From: Burkholderiales bacterium
GTDB lineage: Bacteria; Pseudomonadota; Gammaproteobacteria; Burkholderiales; Burkholderiaceae_C
DNA: 64,000 bases
Direction of reading: 5' to 3'
NCBI GenBank assembly: GCA_016000265.1
Contig: JAECRL010000017.1
Location: 1-64,000, forward strand
The notes under the pieces are model-generated. The model was not told the DNA's origin and made no database searches. It was given only the letters and a program-made list of their open reading frames with translations. A program made the position numbers and the translations under genes. Positions 26,162 through 34,341 of the stretch are shown one piece after another; positions within the stretch are counted from its first letter, which is position 1; every line of letters begins with the position of its first letter.

Positions 26162-27346
26162 TCAGGTCCCGCTTGCGCCGGTGCTCGCGGGAGGCCGCCA
26201 CAGCGCGTGGGCCAGGCTTCCAACGATCACACCCCAGAACGCTGAGCCCAGTCCCATGAAGACCAGCCCCGAGGCCGTGACCAGGAAGGTCAGCACGGCG
26301 GCCTCGCGGTGGGCGGCGTCGTGCACGGCATTGGCCACGTTGGCCGTGATGGCGCCCAGCAAGGCCAGGCCCGCCAGCACGGCGATGAAGGCCGGCGGCA
26401 GCGCCGCGAACAGCCAGATGAGGGTGCCGCCGAAGCTGCCCCCGATCAGGTAGAACACGCCGTTGGCGATGCCGGCGATGTAGCGTTTGCCCGGGTCCTC
26501 GTGCGCGTCGCGCCCCGTGCACAAGGCCGCCGTGATGGCCGCCAGCACCACCGTGATGCCGCCGAAGCAGGCCGTGGCCAGCGAGGCCAGGCTGGTGGTG
26601 ACCATGATGGGCCGCGCGGGCGTGGCGTAACCCGCGGCGTGCAGGATGGCCATGCCCGGCAGGTACTGCCCGCTGAGGCTGACCACCACCAGGGGCAGGG
26701 CCAGGCTGAGCGTGGAGGCCCAACTCCACTCGGGGGCGATGAACTGGGGCGTCGTCCAGCTCAAGGGCATCTGGGACCAGGGGATGGTGCCACCGAAGGC
26801 CGTCAGCGCGACGCCGAGCGCCAGCACCATGACCATGTGGTAGCGCGGCTTCCAGCGCTTGAACACCAGGAAGGCGCCGATCATGCACAGCGTCAGCCCC
26901 GGCAGCGTGGCCACGGCCTGGAAGGCGCGGGCACCGAACTGGAACAGGATGCCGGCCATCATGCCGGCGGCCACGCCTTTGGGGATGAGCCTCATGAGGC
27001 GGTCGAAGGAGCCCGACCAGCCGATCAACAAGATGATGAGCGCCGCCGTGATGTACGCCCCGACCGCCTCGTTGAGGCGCAGCGAAGGGAACAGCGAGAT
27101 CAGCAGCGCCGTGCCCGGTGCCGACCACGCGGTGACGACCGGCACCTTGAGCCAGGCGCTCAGCACGATGCCGGAGACGCCCGCGCCCACCGAGATGGCC
27201 CACACCCAGGTGGCGGTCATCTCGGGGGAGGCCTGGGCCGACTGCGCCGCCTGAAAGAAGATCAGCAGCGGGCCGGCGTAGGAAATGAGCACCGCCAGGA
27301 AGCCCGCGCTCACCGCGGGGAGGGACGTGTCGCGCAGGATCTTCAT
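26162..27346 (-). CDS. benE: BenE-family benzoate/H+ symporter
   Basis: This 394-residue integral membrane protein has about twelve helices and the BenE blocks PVVTAWSAPGTALL, IPKGVAAGMMAGILF and PGMAILHAAGYATP. It imports benzoate with protons and is unrelated to the MFS transporter BenK encoded ten kilobases away. It is the last gene of the leftward pca operon, 19 bases after pcaD, and so should be under PcaR rather than CatR control. Two benzoate importers thus sit in two differently regulated operons. Confidence 0.93.
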   Translation of the reverse strand: MKILRDTSLPAVSAGFLAVLISYAGPLLIFFQAAQSAQASPEMTATWVWAISVGAGVSGIVLSAWLKVPVVTAWSAPGTALLISLFPSLRLNEAVGAYITAALIILLIGWSGSFDRLMRLIPKGVAAGMMAGILFQFGARAFQAVATLPGLTLCMIGAFLVFKRWKPRYHMVMVLALGVALTAFGGTIPWSQMPLSWTTPQFIAPEWSWASTLSLALPLVVVSLSGQYLPGMAILHAAGYATPARPIMVTTSLASLATACFGGITVVLAAITAALCTGRDAHEDPGKRYIAGIANGVFYLIGGSFGGTLIWLFAALPPAFIAVLAGLALLGAITANVANAVHDAAHREAAVLTFLVTASGLVFMGLGSAFWGVIVGSLAHALWRPPASTGASGT

Positions 27347-27365
27347 GGGCGGGTGGGGTCCAGGC

Positions 27366-28193
27366 TCAGGCCGCGGCGGCCAGCTGGGGCAGGCTGGCTT
27401 CGATGTCGAGCACCCAGCGCTCGACCGCGTGGGCGAAGTCGGCTGGTTGCTCCAGCACGCTCAGGTGCGAGGCCTGCAGCAGCACGACGAGCTGCGCGTG
27501 GGGGACCTGGCTGGCGATGGCGCGTGCCATCACCGGGGGCGTGCCCTGGTCCAGCTCGCCGGCGATCACCAGCGTGGGGGCCTGGATGCGCTGCAGGCGC
27601 TCGAAGGTGTCCACGTCGCGGATGGCTTCGCAGCACGCGGCGTAGCCTTCGGCGCGCGCCGTCAGCACCTTGGCGCGCCAGTGCGCCACGGCCTGCGGCT
27701 GCTCGGCGCGGAAGCGGTCGTGGAACCAGCGCGTCATGGCCGTGTCGACGATGGCCTCCAGGCCTTGCGTGCGGAGGGTGGCGATGCGCTGGTCCCAGCC
27801 CTGGCGGGCGTCGAAGGGGTAGTGCGAGGTCGTGTTGGCCAGCACCAGGGCGCGGACCACGTCGGGGTGACGCAGCGCCAGCTCCTGGCCGACCATGCCG
27901 CCCATCGACAGGCCGATCCAGATGACGGGGCCCAGCCCGCGTTCCTTGATCAGCGCGGCCGCTTCGTCGGCCAGGCGGGCCATGGTGTAGGGGCCCGGGG
28001 GCGTGTCGCTGAGGCCGTGGCCGAACTGGTCGTAGGTCAGCACGCGGCTGTCGGCCGACAGGCGCTCGACGAGGCCGTCCCACATCGTGCGGTCGCAGCC
28101 GAGGGCGTGCGAGAGCACGAAGGTGTGGCGTGGGGCCTGGCCGTTGCGGGGCTCGTGGAGGGTGCAGTCCAGGCGGGGATGGTGGTGGGGCAT
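27366..28193 (-). CDS. pcaD: PcaD, 3-oxoadipate enol-lactonase
   Basis: This 275-residue alpha/beta hydrolase has S96 in the elbow GLSMGG, D215 in GELDQGTP and H243 in QASHLSVLEQP as catalytic triad. It hydrolyses 3-oxoadipate enol-lactone, the product of CatC, to 3-oxoadipate. The ATG at 28193 has GAGGAAG eight bases upstream; an in-frame ATG nine codons earlier lacks support. It lies 13 bases after pcaF. No pcaC or pcaHG is nearby, so here it serves the catechol branch. Confidence 0.93.
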   Translation of the reverse strand: MPHHHPRLDCTLHEPRNGQAPRHTFVLSHALGCDRTMWDGLVERLSADSRVLTYDQFGHGLSDTPPGPYTMARLADEAAALIKERGLGPVIWIGLSMGGMVGQELALRHPDVVRALVLANTTSHYPFDARQGWDQRIATLRTQGLEAIVDTAMTRWFHDRFRAEQPQAVAHWRAKVLTARAEGYAACCEAIRDVDTFERLQRIQAPTLVIAGELDQGTPPVMARAIASQVPHAQLVVLLQASHLSVLEQPADFAHAVERWVLDIEASLPQLAAAA

Positions 28194-28206
28194 GGCGAGG
28201 GCTTCC

Positions 28207-29412
28207 TCAAACACGTTCAACGATCAGGGCGATGCCCTGGCCCACGCCGATGCACATGGTGCACAGCGCGTAGCGGCCGCCGGTGCGGTGCAGCTGGTTG
28301 ATGGCGGTGGTGACCAGGCGCGCGCCGCTGGCACCCAGCGGGTGGCCCAGGGCGATGGCGCCGCCGTTGGGGTTGACGCGCGGGTCGTCGTCGCGCAGGC
28401 CGAGCTGGCGCAGCACGGCCAGGCCTTGCGAGGCGAAGGCCTCGTTGAGCTCGATGACGTCCATCTGCGCGAGGGTCAGGCCGGTCTGCGCCAGCACCTT
28501 GAGGGTGGCCGGGGCCGGGCCGATGCCCATGATGCGCGGGGCCACGCCGGCCGTGGCCATGCCGACCACGCGGGCGCGCGGCGTCAGGCCGTGGCGCGCG
28601 GCGGCGCCTTCGCTCGACAAGATCAAGGCGCAGGCGCCGTCGTTGACGCCGGAGGCATTGCCCGCCGTCACGGTGCCATCGGCACGCACCACGGGGCGCA
28701 GCTTGGCCAGCGCGTCCAGCGTGGTCTCGCGGGGGTGCTCGTCCTGGGTGACGACCAAGGCGTCGCCCTTCTTCTGCGCGATGGTCACGGGCGTGATCTC
28801 GGCGTCGAAGAAGCCGGACTTCTGCGCCGCCGCGGCCTTGGCCTGCGAGGCCAGGGCCATCTGGTCCTGGTCTTCGCGGGAGATGCCGAAGTCGCTGGCG
28901 ACGTTCTCGGCGGTCTCGGGCATGCTGTCCACGCCGTGCAGTTGCTTCATCAGCGGGTTGACGAAGCGCCAGCCGATGGTGGTGTCGTACACCGCGTTCT
29001 CACGTGCGAAGGCCGACGTGGCCTTGGGCATGACGAAGGGCGCGCGGCTCATGCTCTCGACGCCACCGGCGATCATCAGTTCGGCCTCGCCGGCCTTGAT
29101 GGCGCGGGCGGCGGTGCCCACGGCGTCCATGCCGGAGCCGCACAGGCGGTTGACGGTCGAGCCGGGCAGGGCAATCGGCAGGCCGGCCAGCAGCGCCGAC
29201 ATGCGGGCCACGTTGCGGTTGTCTTCACCGGCCTGGTTGGCGCAGCCGTAGATGATGTCGCCGAAGGCTTCCCAGTCGAGCTGGGGGTGGCGGGCCATCA
29301 GGGCCTTGAGCGGCACGGCGCCCAGGTCGTCGGCGCGCACCGAGGACAGGCTGCCGCCGTAGCGGCCGAAGGGGGTGCGCAGCGCGTCGCAGATGTAGGC
29401 GTGTTGGGTCAT
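28207..29412 (-). CDS. pcaF: PcaF, 3-oxoadipyl-CoA thiolase
   Basis: This 401-residue thiolase has nucleophile C91 in NRLCGSGMDAV, catalytic H357 in GGAIALGHPLG and the second cysteine in CTMCIGVGQG near the C-terminus. It cleaves 3-oxoadipyl-CoA with CoA into succinyl-CoA and acetyl-CoA, the last step of the pathway. The ATG at 29412 marks the start of homology; upstream in-frame sequence overlaps pcaJ in another frame. It lies 29 bases after pcaJ. The phenylacetate paralogue PaaJ is very similar, but the neighbours decide for PcaF. Confidence 0.95.
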   Translation of the reverse strand: MTQHAYICDALRTPFGRYGGSLSSVRADDLGAVPLKALMARHPQLDWEAFGDIIYGCANQAGEDNRNVARMSALLAGLPIALPGSTVNRLCGSGMDAVGTAARAIKAGEAELMIAGGVESMSRAPFVMPKATSAFARENAVYDTTIGWRFVNPLMKQLHGVDSMPETAENVASDFGISREDQDQMALASQAKAAAAQKSGFFDAEITPVTIAQKKGDALVVTQDEHPRETTLDALAKLRPVVRADGTVTAGNASGVNDGACALILSSEGAAARHGLTPRARVVGMATAGVAPRIMGIGPAPATLKVLAQTGLTLAQMDVIELNEAFASQGLAVLRQLGLRDDDPRVNPNGGAIALGHPLGASGARLVTTAINQLHRTGGRYALCTMCIGVGQGIALIVERV

Positions 29413-29441
29413 GGGCTTCTTTCGATGAGGGCGGTGCGGGC

Positions 29442-30104
29442 TCAGGCCTGCAGCGTGACGCCGGGCACCAGGGCTTGCAGGTCGGACAGGCTCAGGCCGG
29501 GCACGGTGTCCACCACCTTCACGCCTTGCGGGGTGATGTCGAAGATGGCCAGGTCGCTGTAGACGCGGCTGACGCAGCCGATGCCGGTGAGCGGGTAGGT
29601 GCACTCGGGGGTGAGTTTGCTCTGGCCGGTCTTGGTCAGCAGCTCCATCATCACGCAGGTCTTCTTGGCGCCGATGGCCAGGTCCATCGCACCGCCGACG
29701 GCGGGGATGGCGTCGGGCGCGCCGGTGTGCCAGTTGGCCAGGTCGCCCGTGGCCGAGACTTGGAAGGCGCCGAGCACGCAGACGTCGAGGTGGCCGCCGC
29801 GCATCATGGCGAAGCTGTCGGCGTGGTGGAAGAAGCAGCCGCCCGGCAGCAAGGTGACGGGCTGCTTGCCGGCGTTGATGAGGTCGAAGTCCTCTTCGCC
29901 TTCGGCCGGCGCGGGGCCCATGCCGATGACGCCGTTCTCGGAGTGCAGCACGACTTCCTTGTCGGCGCTGAGGTGGTTGGCCACCGCGGTGGGCAGGCCG
30001 ATGCCGAGGTTGACGACGGCGCCGTCGGGGATGTCGGCGGCGACGCGGGCGGCCATCTGGTCACGCGTCCAGCGGGGCAGGGAGGTGTGGTTGACTGGGC
30101 TCAT
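29442..30104 (-). CDS. pcaJ: PcaJ, 3-oxoadipate CoA-transferase subunit B
   Basis: This 220-residue class I CoA-transferase subunit has the GIGLPT loop and the catalytic glutamate E56 in the SENGVIGMGP motif. With PcaI it moves CoA from succinyl-CoA to 3-oxoadipate. It starts 11 bases after the pcaI stop. The pair resembles succinyl-CoA:acetoacetate transferase as well; linkage to pcaF and pcaD fixes the substrate. Confidence 0.94.
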   Translation of the reverse strand: MSPVNHTSLPRWTRDQMAARVAADIPDGAVVNLGIGLPTAVANHLSADKEVVLHSENGVIGMGPAPAEGEEDFDLINAGKQPVTLLPGGCFFHHADSFAMMRGGHLDVCVLGAFQVSATGDLANWHTGAPDAIPAVGGAMDLAIGAKKTCVMMELLTKTGQSKLTPECTYPLTGIGCVSRVYSDLAIFDITPQGVKVVDTVPGLSLSDLQALVPGVTLQA

Positions 30105-30115
30105 GGGGTCTCTCC

Positions 30116-30817
30116 TCAGGCGGTGCGCTTGAAACCGCCGGCGGCGGTGGCGGTGCGGGCGATGGGCACCACGCGTTGCACGAACAAGCCGGGGGTGATG
30201 ACGGCTTCCGGGTCCAGGGTGCCGAGCTCAACGACCTCGTGCACGGTGGCGACGGTGGTCTTGGCGGCCATGGCCATGATCGGCCCGAAGTTGCGCGCCG
30301 TCATGCGGTAGGTGAGGTTGCCCCAGCGGTCGCCCTTTTCGGCCTTGATGAGGGCGAAGTCGGCGTGGATGGGCGCTTCGAGCACGTGCATCTTGCCGTT
30401 GATCTCGCGGGTCTCTTTGCCCTTGGCCAGCTCGGTGCCGTAGCCGGTGGGCGTGAAGAAGCCGCCGATGCCGGCGCCGGCGGCGCGGATGCGCTCGGCC
30501 AGGTTGCCTTGCGGCACGAGTTCCAGCTCCAGCTCGCCAGCGCGGTAGAGCGCGTCGAAGTGGTGGCTGTCGGACTGGCGCGGGAAGGAGCAGATGATCT
30601 TGCGCACGCGCTTCTTGGCCAGCAGCGCGGCCAGGCCGGTGTCGCCGTTGCCCGCGTTGTTGTTGACGATGACGAGGTCTTTGGCGCCGGTCTCGATCAG
30701 GGCGTCGATCAGCTCGTTGGGCTGGCCGGCCGTGCCGAAGCCGCCGATCATCACCGTGGCGCCATCGCGCACGTCGGCCAGCGCGTCGGCCGGGGTCTTG
30801 ACGATTTTCTGGATCAT
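30116..30817 (-). CDS. pcaI: PcaI, 3-oxoadipate CoA-transferase subunit A
   Basis: This 233-residue subunit starts MIQKIVKTPADALADVRDG, with the glycine-rich MIGGFGTAGQP loop and the GGFFTPTGYGT block typical of CoA-transferase subunit A. It binds CoA and pairs with PcaJ. The ATG at 30817 matches family starts; the open frame to 30874 runs into the promoter. It is the first gene of the leftward operon pcaIJFD-benE, divergent from pcaR with a 207-base spacer that contains clustered operator palindromes. Confidence 0.95.
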   Translation of the reverse strand: MIQKIVKTPADALADVRDGATVMIGGFGTAGQPNELIDALIETGAKDLVIVNNNAGNGDTGLAALLAKKRVRKIICSFPRQSDSHHFDALYRAGELELELVPQGNLAERIRAAGAGIGGFFTPTGYGTELAKGKETREINGKMHVLEAPIHADFALIKAEKGDRWGNLTYRMTARNFGPIMAMAAKTTVATVHEVVELGTLDPEAVITPGLFVQRVVPIARTATAAGGFKRTA

Positions 30818-30899
30818 GGGGGTCTCCAGGTGGGCGGTGCCTGGGTGAGGCCGCGCCACCGTTCGGGTGAACAAGGCGCCTTGCCAGCGCCGAATTTTG

Positions 30900-30933
30900 T
30901 GTTCTAATTGCGAACAAGAATTCGCATAACGAA
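30900..30933. promoter_or_regulatory. Clustered palindromes, candidate PcaR operator between pcaI and pcaR
   Basis: Three overlapping inverted repeats built on GAAC/TTCG cores occur here: TGTTC-N7-GAACA (30900-30916), GCGAA-N6-TTCGC (30910-30925) and TTCG-N5-CGAA (30921-30933). The segment is AT-rich against a GC-rich background and lies in the divergent promoter, 83 bases from the pcaI start. PcaR/PcaU-type IclR regulators bind multiple short repeats in such positions. Confidence 0.65.
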
Positions 30934-31024
30934 CATGTGTGCAGCGTAACGTCGGGGCCAGGGCCTGTCAAGGAGGCTCACCCGAGGTCGGGCTGTGCAC
31001 AATGGTGAATCTCACGCTCAAACC

Positions 31025-31876
31025 ATGGCTGCACGCACCCCCACCCGCACCCCTGCGCGTTCACCTTCTGCTGCTTCGGCGCCAGAGCCGGCGGGCGACC
31101 CCGGTGTCGACCCCCAGCGCCCCAGCGACAGCCACGTCCAGTCCTTTGCGCGGGGCCTGGAGGTGTTGCGCAGCTTCGGTGCCGAGGCGCCCACGCAGAC
31201 GCTGACGCAGGCCGCCGAGCGCACGGGGCTGACTCGCGCGGGCGCGCGACGCATCCTGCTGACGCTGCAGGGCCTGGGCTACGTGGCGCAGGACGGGCGC
31301 GACTTTCGCCTCACCCCGAAGGTGCTGGAGCTGGGCTTTGCCTACCTGGCCTCGCAGCCCTGGTGGCACGCGGCGCAGCCCTTGATGGAGGAGCTCACGC
31401 AGACCCTGCACGAGTCCACTTCGGCGGCCGTGCTCGATGGCGACGAGATCGTCTACGTCCTGCGGGTGCCGGCACAGAAGATCATGTCCATCAACCTGGG
31501 CGTGGGCTCTCGCCTGCCGGCGCATTGCACCTCGCTGGGTCGCGTCTTGCTGGCCGGCCTGCCCGAGGATGAGCGCCACGCCCGCGTCGCGGCCATGGAC
31601 CTCGCGGCGCGCACGCCCAAGACCATCACCGACCCGGACAAGCTGTTGCAGGTGCTCTCGCAGGTGCGGCGCAAGGGCTGGGCGCTGGTCAACGAGGAGC
31701 TGGAGCTGGGCCTGATGTCCCTGGCCGTGCCCATCACCGACCGCACGGGTCGGGTGGTGGCGGCCATCAACGTCAGCAGCCAGCCGCAGCGTCGCAGCGC
31801 GGCGGCCTTGCAGGAGGGGTGCCTGCCGGCGCTGTTGGCCATCGCACGGCGCGTGGGCGAGGCCTTGCCGCGCTGA
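31025..31876 (+). CDS. pcaR: PcaR/PcaU-type IclR-family regulator
   Basis: This 283-residue protein has an alanine/proline-rich leader of about 35 residues, then FARGLEVLRSFGAEAPTQTL and the helix-turn-helix AAERTGLTRAGARRIL, and an effector domain with VLDGDEIVYVLRVPAQKIM, GSRLPAHCTSLGRVLLAG and ALVNEELELGLMSLAVP. These blocks define the PcaR/PobR/PcaU subgroup of IclR proteins; PcaR responds to 3-oxoadipate and activates pcaIJ and linked genes. The ATG at 31025 is preferred to the GTG at 30995. It is divergent from pcaI. Confidence 0.92.
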   Translation: MAARTPTRTPARSPSAASAPEPAGDPGVDPQRPSDSHVQSFARGLEVLRSFGAEAPTQTLTQAAERTGLTRAGARRILLTLQGLGYVAQDGRDFRLTPKVLELGFAYLASQPWWHAAQPLMEELTQTLHESTSAAVLDGDEIVYVLRVPAQKIMSINLGVGSRLPAHCTSLGRVLLAGLPEDERHARVAAMDLAARTPKTITDPDKLLQVLSQVRRKGWALVNEELELGLMSLAVPITDRTGRVVAAINVSSQPQRRSAAALQEGCLPALLAIARRVGEALPR

Positions 31877-31903
31877 GCGGGTGAGTCAGCCGATTGCCCC
31901 GGC

Positions 31904-32704
31904 TCACATCACCCCGGCGGCCTTTGCCAACATCAGCAGCGCCGCCACGGCGGTGATCAGGGCGAACGCCTGCTTCAGGCGGGCCGGTGAGACCCGGCCG
32001 GCCCAGCGCCGCCCGATGAGCAAGGCCAGCATCGCACCGACCGCGAAGGGCAGGGCGACGTCGGCGCGCACCGCGCCGTGACCGATGGCCGCGCCCACGC
32101 CGCTGAGGGAGACCAGCGCGATGACGGTCAGCGAGGTGGCCTGCACGCTGCGCAGGTCCAGGTCGGTGTGGCGCTCAAGCGCCGGCACGATGACGAAGCC
32201 ACCGCCCACGCCCACCAGCCCGCTCAGGAGCCCGGAGCGCAGCCCCGTGGCGGCCAGCGCCCGCGCACACGGCGCCGTCCACCGCAGGGGCTCACCCGGT
32301 GCTTGCACCTGGCAGGGCACGGTGTCCAGCCGAGGTGGCTCGCCCCCCGGGTGCCGCGCGTCTTGCCAGGCGCGCCAGGCCAGCCACAGCAGCAGCATCG
32401 ACATGCCCACCACCAGGGGCGTGGGCGGCAGGCGGTGAGACAACCACACGCCCGCCGGGGCGGCGAGCATGCCCATGGCCCCGATCAAGAGCGCCGCGCG
32501 GTAGCGCACGATGCCCTGCCTCAAACCCAGGATCGCGCCCAGCGCAGACGCCAGGCCGACGGCCGTCAGCCCGATGGGGGCGGCCTCGGTCATGGGCAGG
32601 TGCAACACCAGCACCAGCAGCGGGATGGACAGCACCCCGCCGCCTGCGCCGGTGAAGGCCAGCACCAGCCCGATGAGGGCCCCCAGGGCGGCGGTGATCA
32701 GCAT
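31904..32704 (-). CDS. TauE/SafE-family sulfite/anion exporter
   Basis: This 266-residue protein has about eight membrane helices and the two family repeats, GALIGLVLAFTGAGGGVLSIPLLV and GLLSGLVGVGGGFVIVPAL. TauE/SafE members export sulfite, sulfoacetate or thiosulfate. Linkage to a persulfide dioxygenase and a BigR-type sensor suggests it removes sulfite made by persulfide oxidation. The ATG at 32704 overlaps the stop of the upstream small membrane gene (TGATG). A longer frame to 32752 would overlap that gene and is rejected. Confidence 0.88.
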   Translation of the reverse strand: MLITAALGALIGLVLAFTGAGGGVLSIPLLVLVLHLPMTEAAPIGLTAVGLASALGAILGLRQGIVRYRAALLIGAMGMLAAPAGVWLSHRLPPTPLVVGMSMLLLWLAWRAWQDARHPGGEPPRLDTVPCQVQAPGEPLRWTAPCARALAATGLRSGLLSGLVGVGGGFVIVPALERHTDLDLRSVQATSLTVIALVSLSGVGAAIGHGAVRADVALPFAVGAMLALLIGRRWAGRVSPARLKQAFALITAVAALLMLAKAAGVM

Positions 32705-32895
32705 CAACGCGTCTTGCAGGTCGACAGGCCGAAAGGCAAGTAGGCCGGGCACCAGCGCAGCAGGCCCGTGGCCATGGGCACCACGCCCAGCCAGCCCCAG
32801 GCGCCGACCTGCCCCGTGACGGCCAGGATGACGAGGATCGAGCCCGCGGCGATGCGCAGGGTGCGGTCGATGGTGCCCACGTTGGTTTGGATCAT
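32704..32895 (-). CDS. Small DUF2892 (YgaP transmembrane-domain-like) membrane protein
   Basis: This 63-residue protein has one or two membrane helices and the family start NVGTIDRTLRIAAGSILV, ending CPAYLPFGLSTCKTR. It corresponds to the C-terminal membrane part of the YgaP rhodanese and commonly occurs as a free-standing gene in sulfide-stress operons. Two cysteines near the C-terminus are conserved in the family. It lies between the BigR-type regulator (35-base gap) and the exporter it overlaps. Confidence 0.85.
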   Translation of the reverse strand: MIQTNVGTIDRTLRIAAGSILVILAVTGQVGAWGWLGVVPMATGLLRWCPAYLPFGLSTCKTR

Positions 32896-32929
32896 GGTGA
32901 CGCTCCGGTTGAAGTGAGAAAACGCCGGC

Positions 32930-33283
32930 TCAACCCGGCATGGCTTGTGCGCAGATGCGGCTGTGCAGCACGGTCAGCACCGCCAGGGCGTCTTCGCTGG
33001 CCAGCTTGTAGAAAACGTGTTTGCCTTCCCGGCGGGTGCTGACCAGCCCCTCCTGCCGCAGCACGCCGAGCTGCTGAGACAGCGTGGGCTGGCGGATGCC
33101 CAGGTCTTCCTCCAGCTCACCCACGCAGAACTCGCCCTGGGACAGGCGGCACAGGATGATCAGCCGGTCCCCGTGGGCCAGCACCTTCAGCAGCGCACAG
33201 GCCTTGTCCGCCGAAGCCTGCAGGGCCTCCAGGTCGGGTTTGGGCAGCTTGGTGCGCGAGGGCAGGGCGTCGGTCGATTGCAT
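32930..33283 (-). CDS. bigR: BigR/SqrR-type persulfide-sensing ArsR-family repressor
   Basis: This 117-residue winged-helix protein has the recognition helix IRQPTLSQQLGVLRQEGLV. Cysteines C45 and C111 are 66 residues apart, the same separation as C41 and C107 of SqrR, which form a tetrasulfide bridge on reaction with persulfides and release DNA; C53 is extra. The divergent persulfide dioxygenase-like gene and the downstream TauE/SafE and DUF2892 genes are the classical BigR regulon. It is clearly distinct from the arsenic ArsR at 5236. Confidence 0.9.
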   Translation of the reverse strand: MQSTDALPSRTKLPKPDLEALQASADKACALLKVLAHGDRLIILCRLSQGEFCVGELEEDLGIRQPTLSQQLGVLRQEGLVSTRREGKHVFYKLASEDALAVLTVLHSRICAQAMPG

Positions 33284-33296
33284 GGATTAAATTATG

Positions 33297-33325
33297 TTGA
33301 CTGATAGATTATTTGTCAATAAAGT
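33297..33325 (+). promoter_or_regulatory. Promoter and BigR-type operator of the persulfide dioxygenase gene
   Basis: In the AT-rich 69-base divergent spacer, TTGACT (33297-33302) and TAAAGT (33320-33325) form a sigma70 promoter with a 17-base spacer reading rightward. TTGAC (33297-33301) and GTCAA (33315-33319) make an inverted repeat over the same bases, so a repressor bound there would occlude RNA polymerase. The low GC content stands out from the surroundings. Confidence 0.65.
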
Positions 33326-33352
33326 ATTTGCAAACGCCTGCAAGAGGACACC

Positions 33353-34231
33353 ATGACCACCACGACCGCGACGCGCCCCCTCGTTCAATCCTTCTTCGAC
33401 CCCGCCACCGGCACCTTCACCCACGTCGTGTTCGACCGCGTGGGTGGGCACGCGGCCATCGTCGACCCGGTGCTGGACTTCGACCCCGCCAGCGGCCGCA
33501 CCCGCCGGGACTCGGCCGATCAGGTCATCGCCTTCGTGCGCGAGCAGGGGCTGACGGTGGACTGGATCCTGGAGACCCACGCGCACGCCGACCACCTCAG
33601 CGCCGCGCCTCACCTGAAGGCGCAACTGGGCGGGCGCATCGCCATTGGCGAGGCCATCCGCCGCGTGCAGGGCGTCTTCAAACCCATCTTCAACCTGGAG
33701 GCGGACTTCCCCACCGACGGCTCCCAGTTCGACCACCTCTTCACCGACGGCGAGGCCTTCTCCATCGGCGACCTGCAGGCCACGGCCTGGCACGTGCCCG
33801 GCCACACGCCCGCCGACCTGGCCTACGTGGTGGGCGACGCCGTTTTCGTGGGCGACACCCTCTTCCCGCCTGACGTCGGCACGGCGCGCTGCGACTTCCC
33901 CGGTGGCGATGCGAACGCGCTGTATCGCTCCATCCAGCGCTTGCTGGCCCTGCCCGCCGAGACCCGCCTCTTCATGTGCCACGATTACCCGCAGACCGAA
34001 CGCGAACCCGTGGCCGAATGCAGCGTGGGCGAGCAGCGCGTGGGCAACATCCACGTGCACGACGGCGTGGCCGAACACGCCTTCGTGGCCATGCGTCAGG
34101 CGCGCGACGCCACGCTGGGCATGCCCCGCCTGATCCTGCCCTCCATCCAGGTCAACGTGCGCGCCGGCCACCTGCCACCGCCCGAGGCCGATGGCCGCTG
34201 CTACCTCAAGCTGCCCATCGACGCGCTCTGA
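33353..34231 (+). CDS. blh: MBL-fold persulfide dioxygenase-like hydrolase (Blh/ETHE1 type)
   Basis: This 292-residue metallo-beta-lactamase-fold protein has iron ligands visible in THAHADHL (H76, H78, D80, H81), H151 (VPGHTPAD) and D168 (VGDTLF). ETHE1-like persulfide dioxygenases oxidise glutathione persulfide to sulfite. The Blh branch linked to BigR carries the C-terminal extension seen here (RQARDATLGMPRLILPSIQVN). No rhodanese domain is fused. It is divergent from bigR and presumably repressed by it. Confidence 0.9.
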   Translation: MTTTTATRPLVQSFFDPATGTFTHVVFDRVGGHAAIVDPVLDFDPASGRTRRDSADQVIAFVREQGLTVDWILETHAHADHLSAAPHLKAQLGGRIAIGEAIRRVQGVFKPIFNLEADFPTDGSQFDHLFTDGEAFSIGDLQATAWHVPGHTPADLAYVVGDAVFVGDTLFPPDVGTARCDFPGGDANALYRSIQRLLALPAETRLFMCHDYPQTEREPVAECSVGEQRVGNIHVHDGVAEHAFVAMRQARDATLGMPRLILPSIQVNVRAGHLPPPEADGRCYLKLPIDAL

Positions 34232-34341
34232 ACACCTCGACGGGCCTGAACAACCCGGCCAGCCCCAGGAAAGCCCTGCTCTGCGAGCCCACCCGAGCCG
34301 ACAAACGCGGGTACATTTCCTCACAAGAGCGGGAGGGTTGG

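Noticed and set aside
31904-32752. Longer start (32752) for the TauE/SafE gene
   Set aside because: It would overlap the DUF2892 gene by 49 bases; the ATG at 32704 gives a one-base overlap and matches the first membrane helix.
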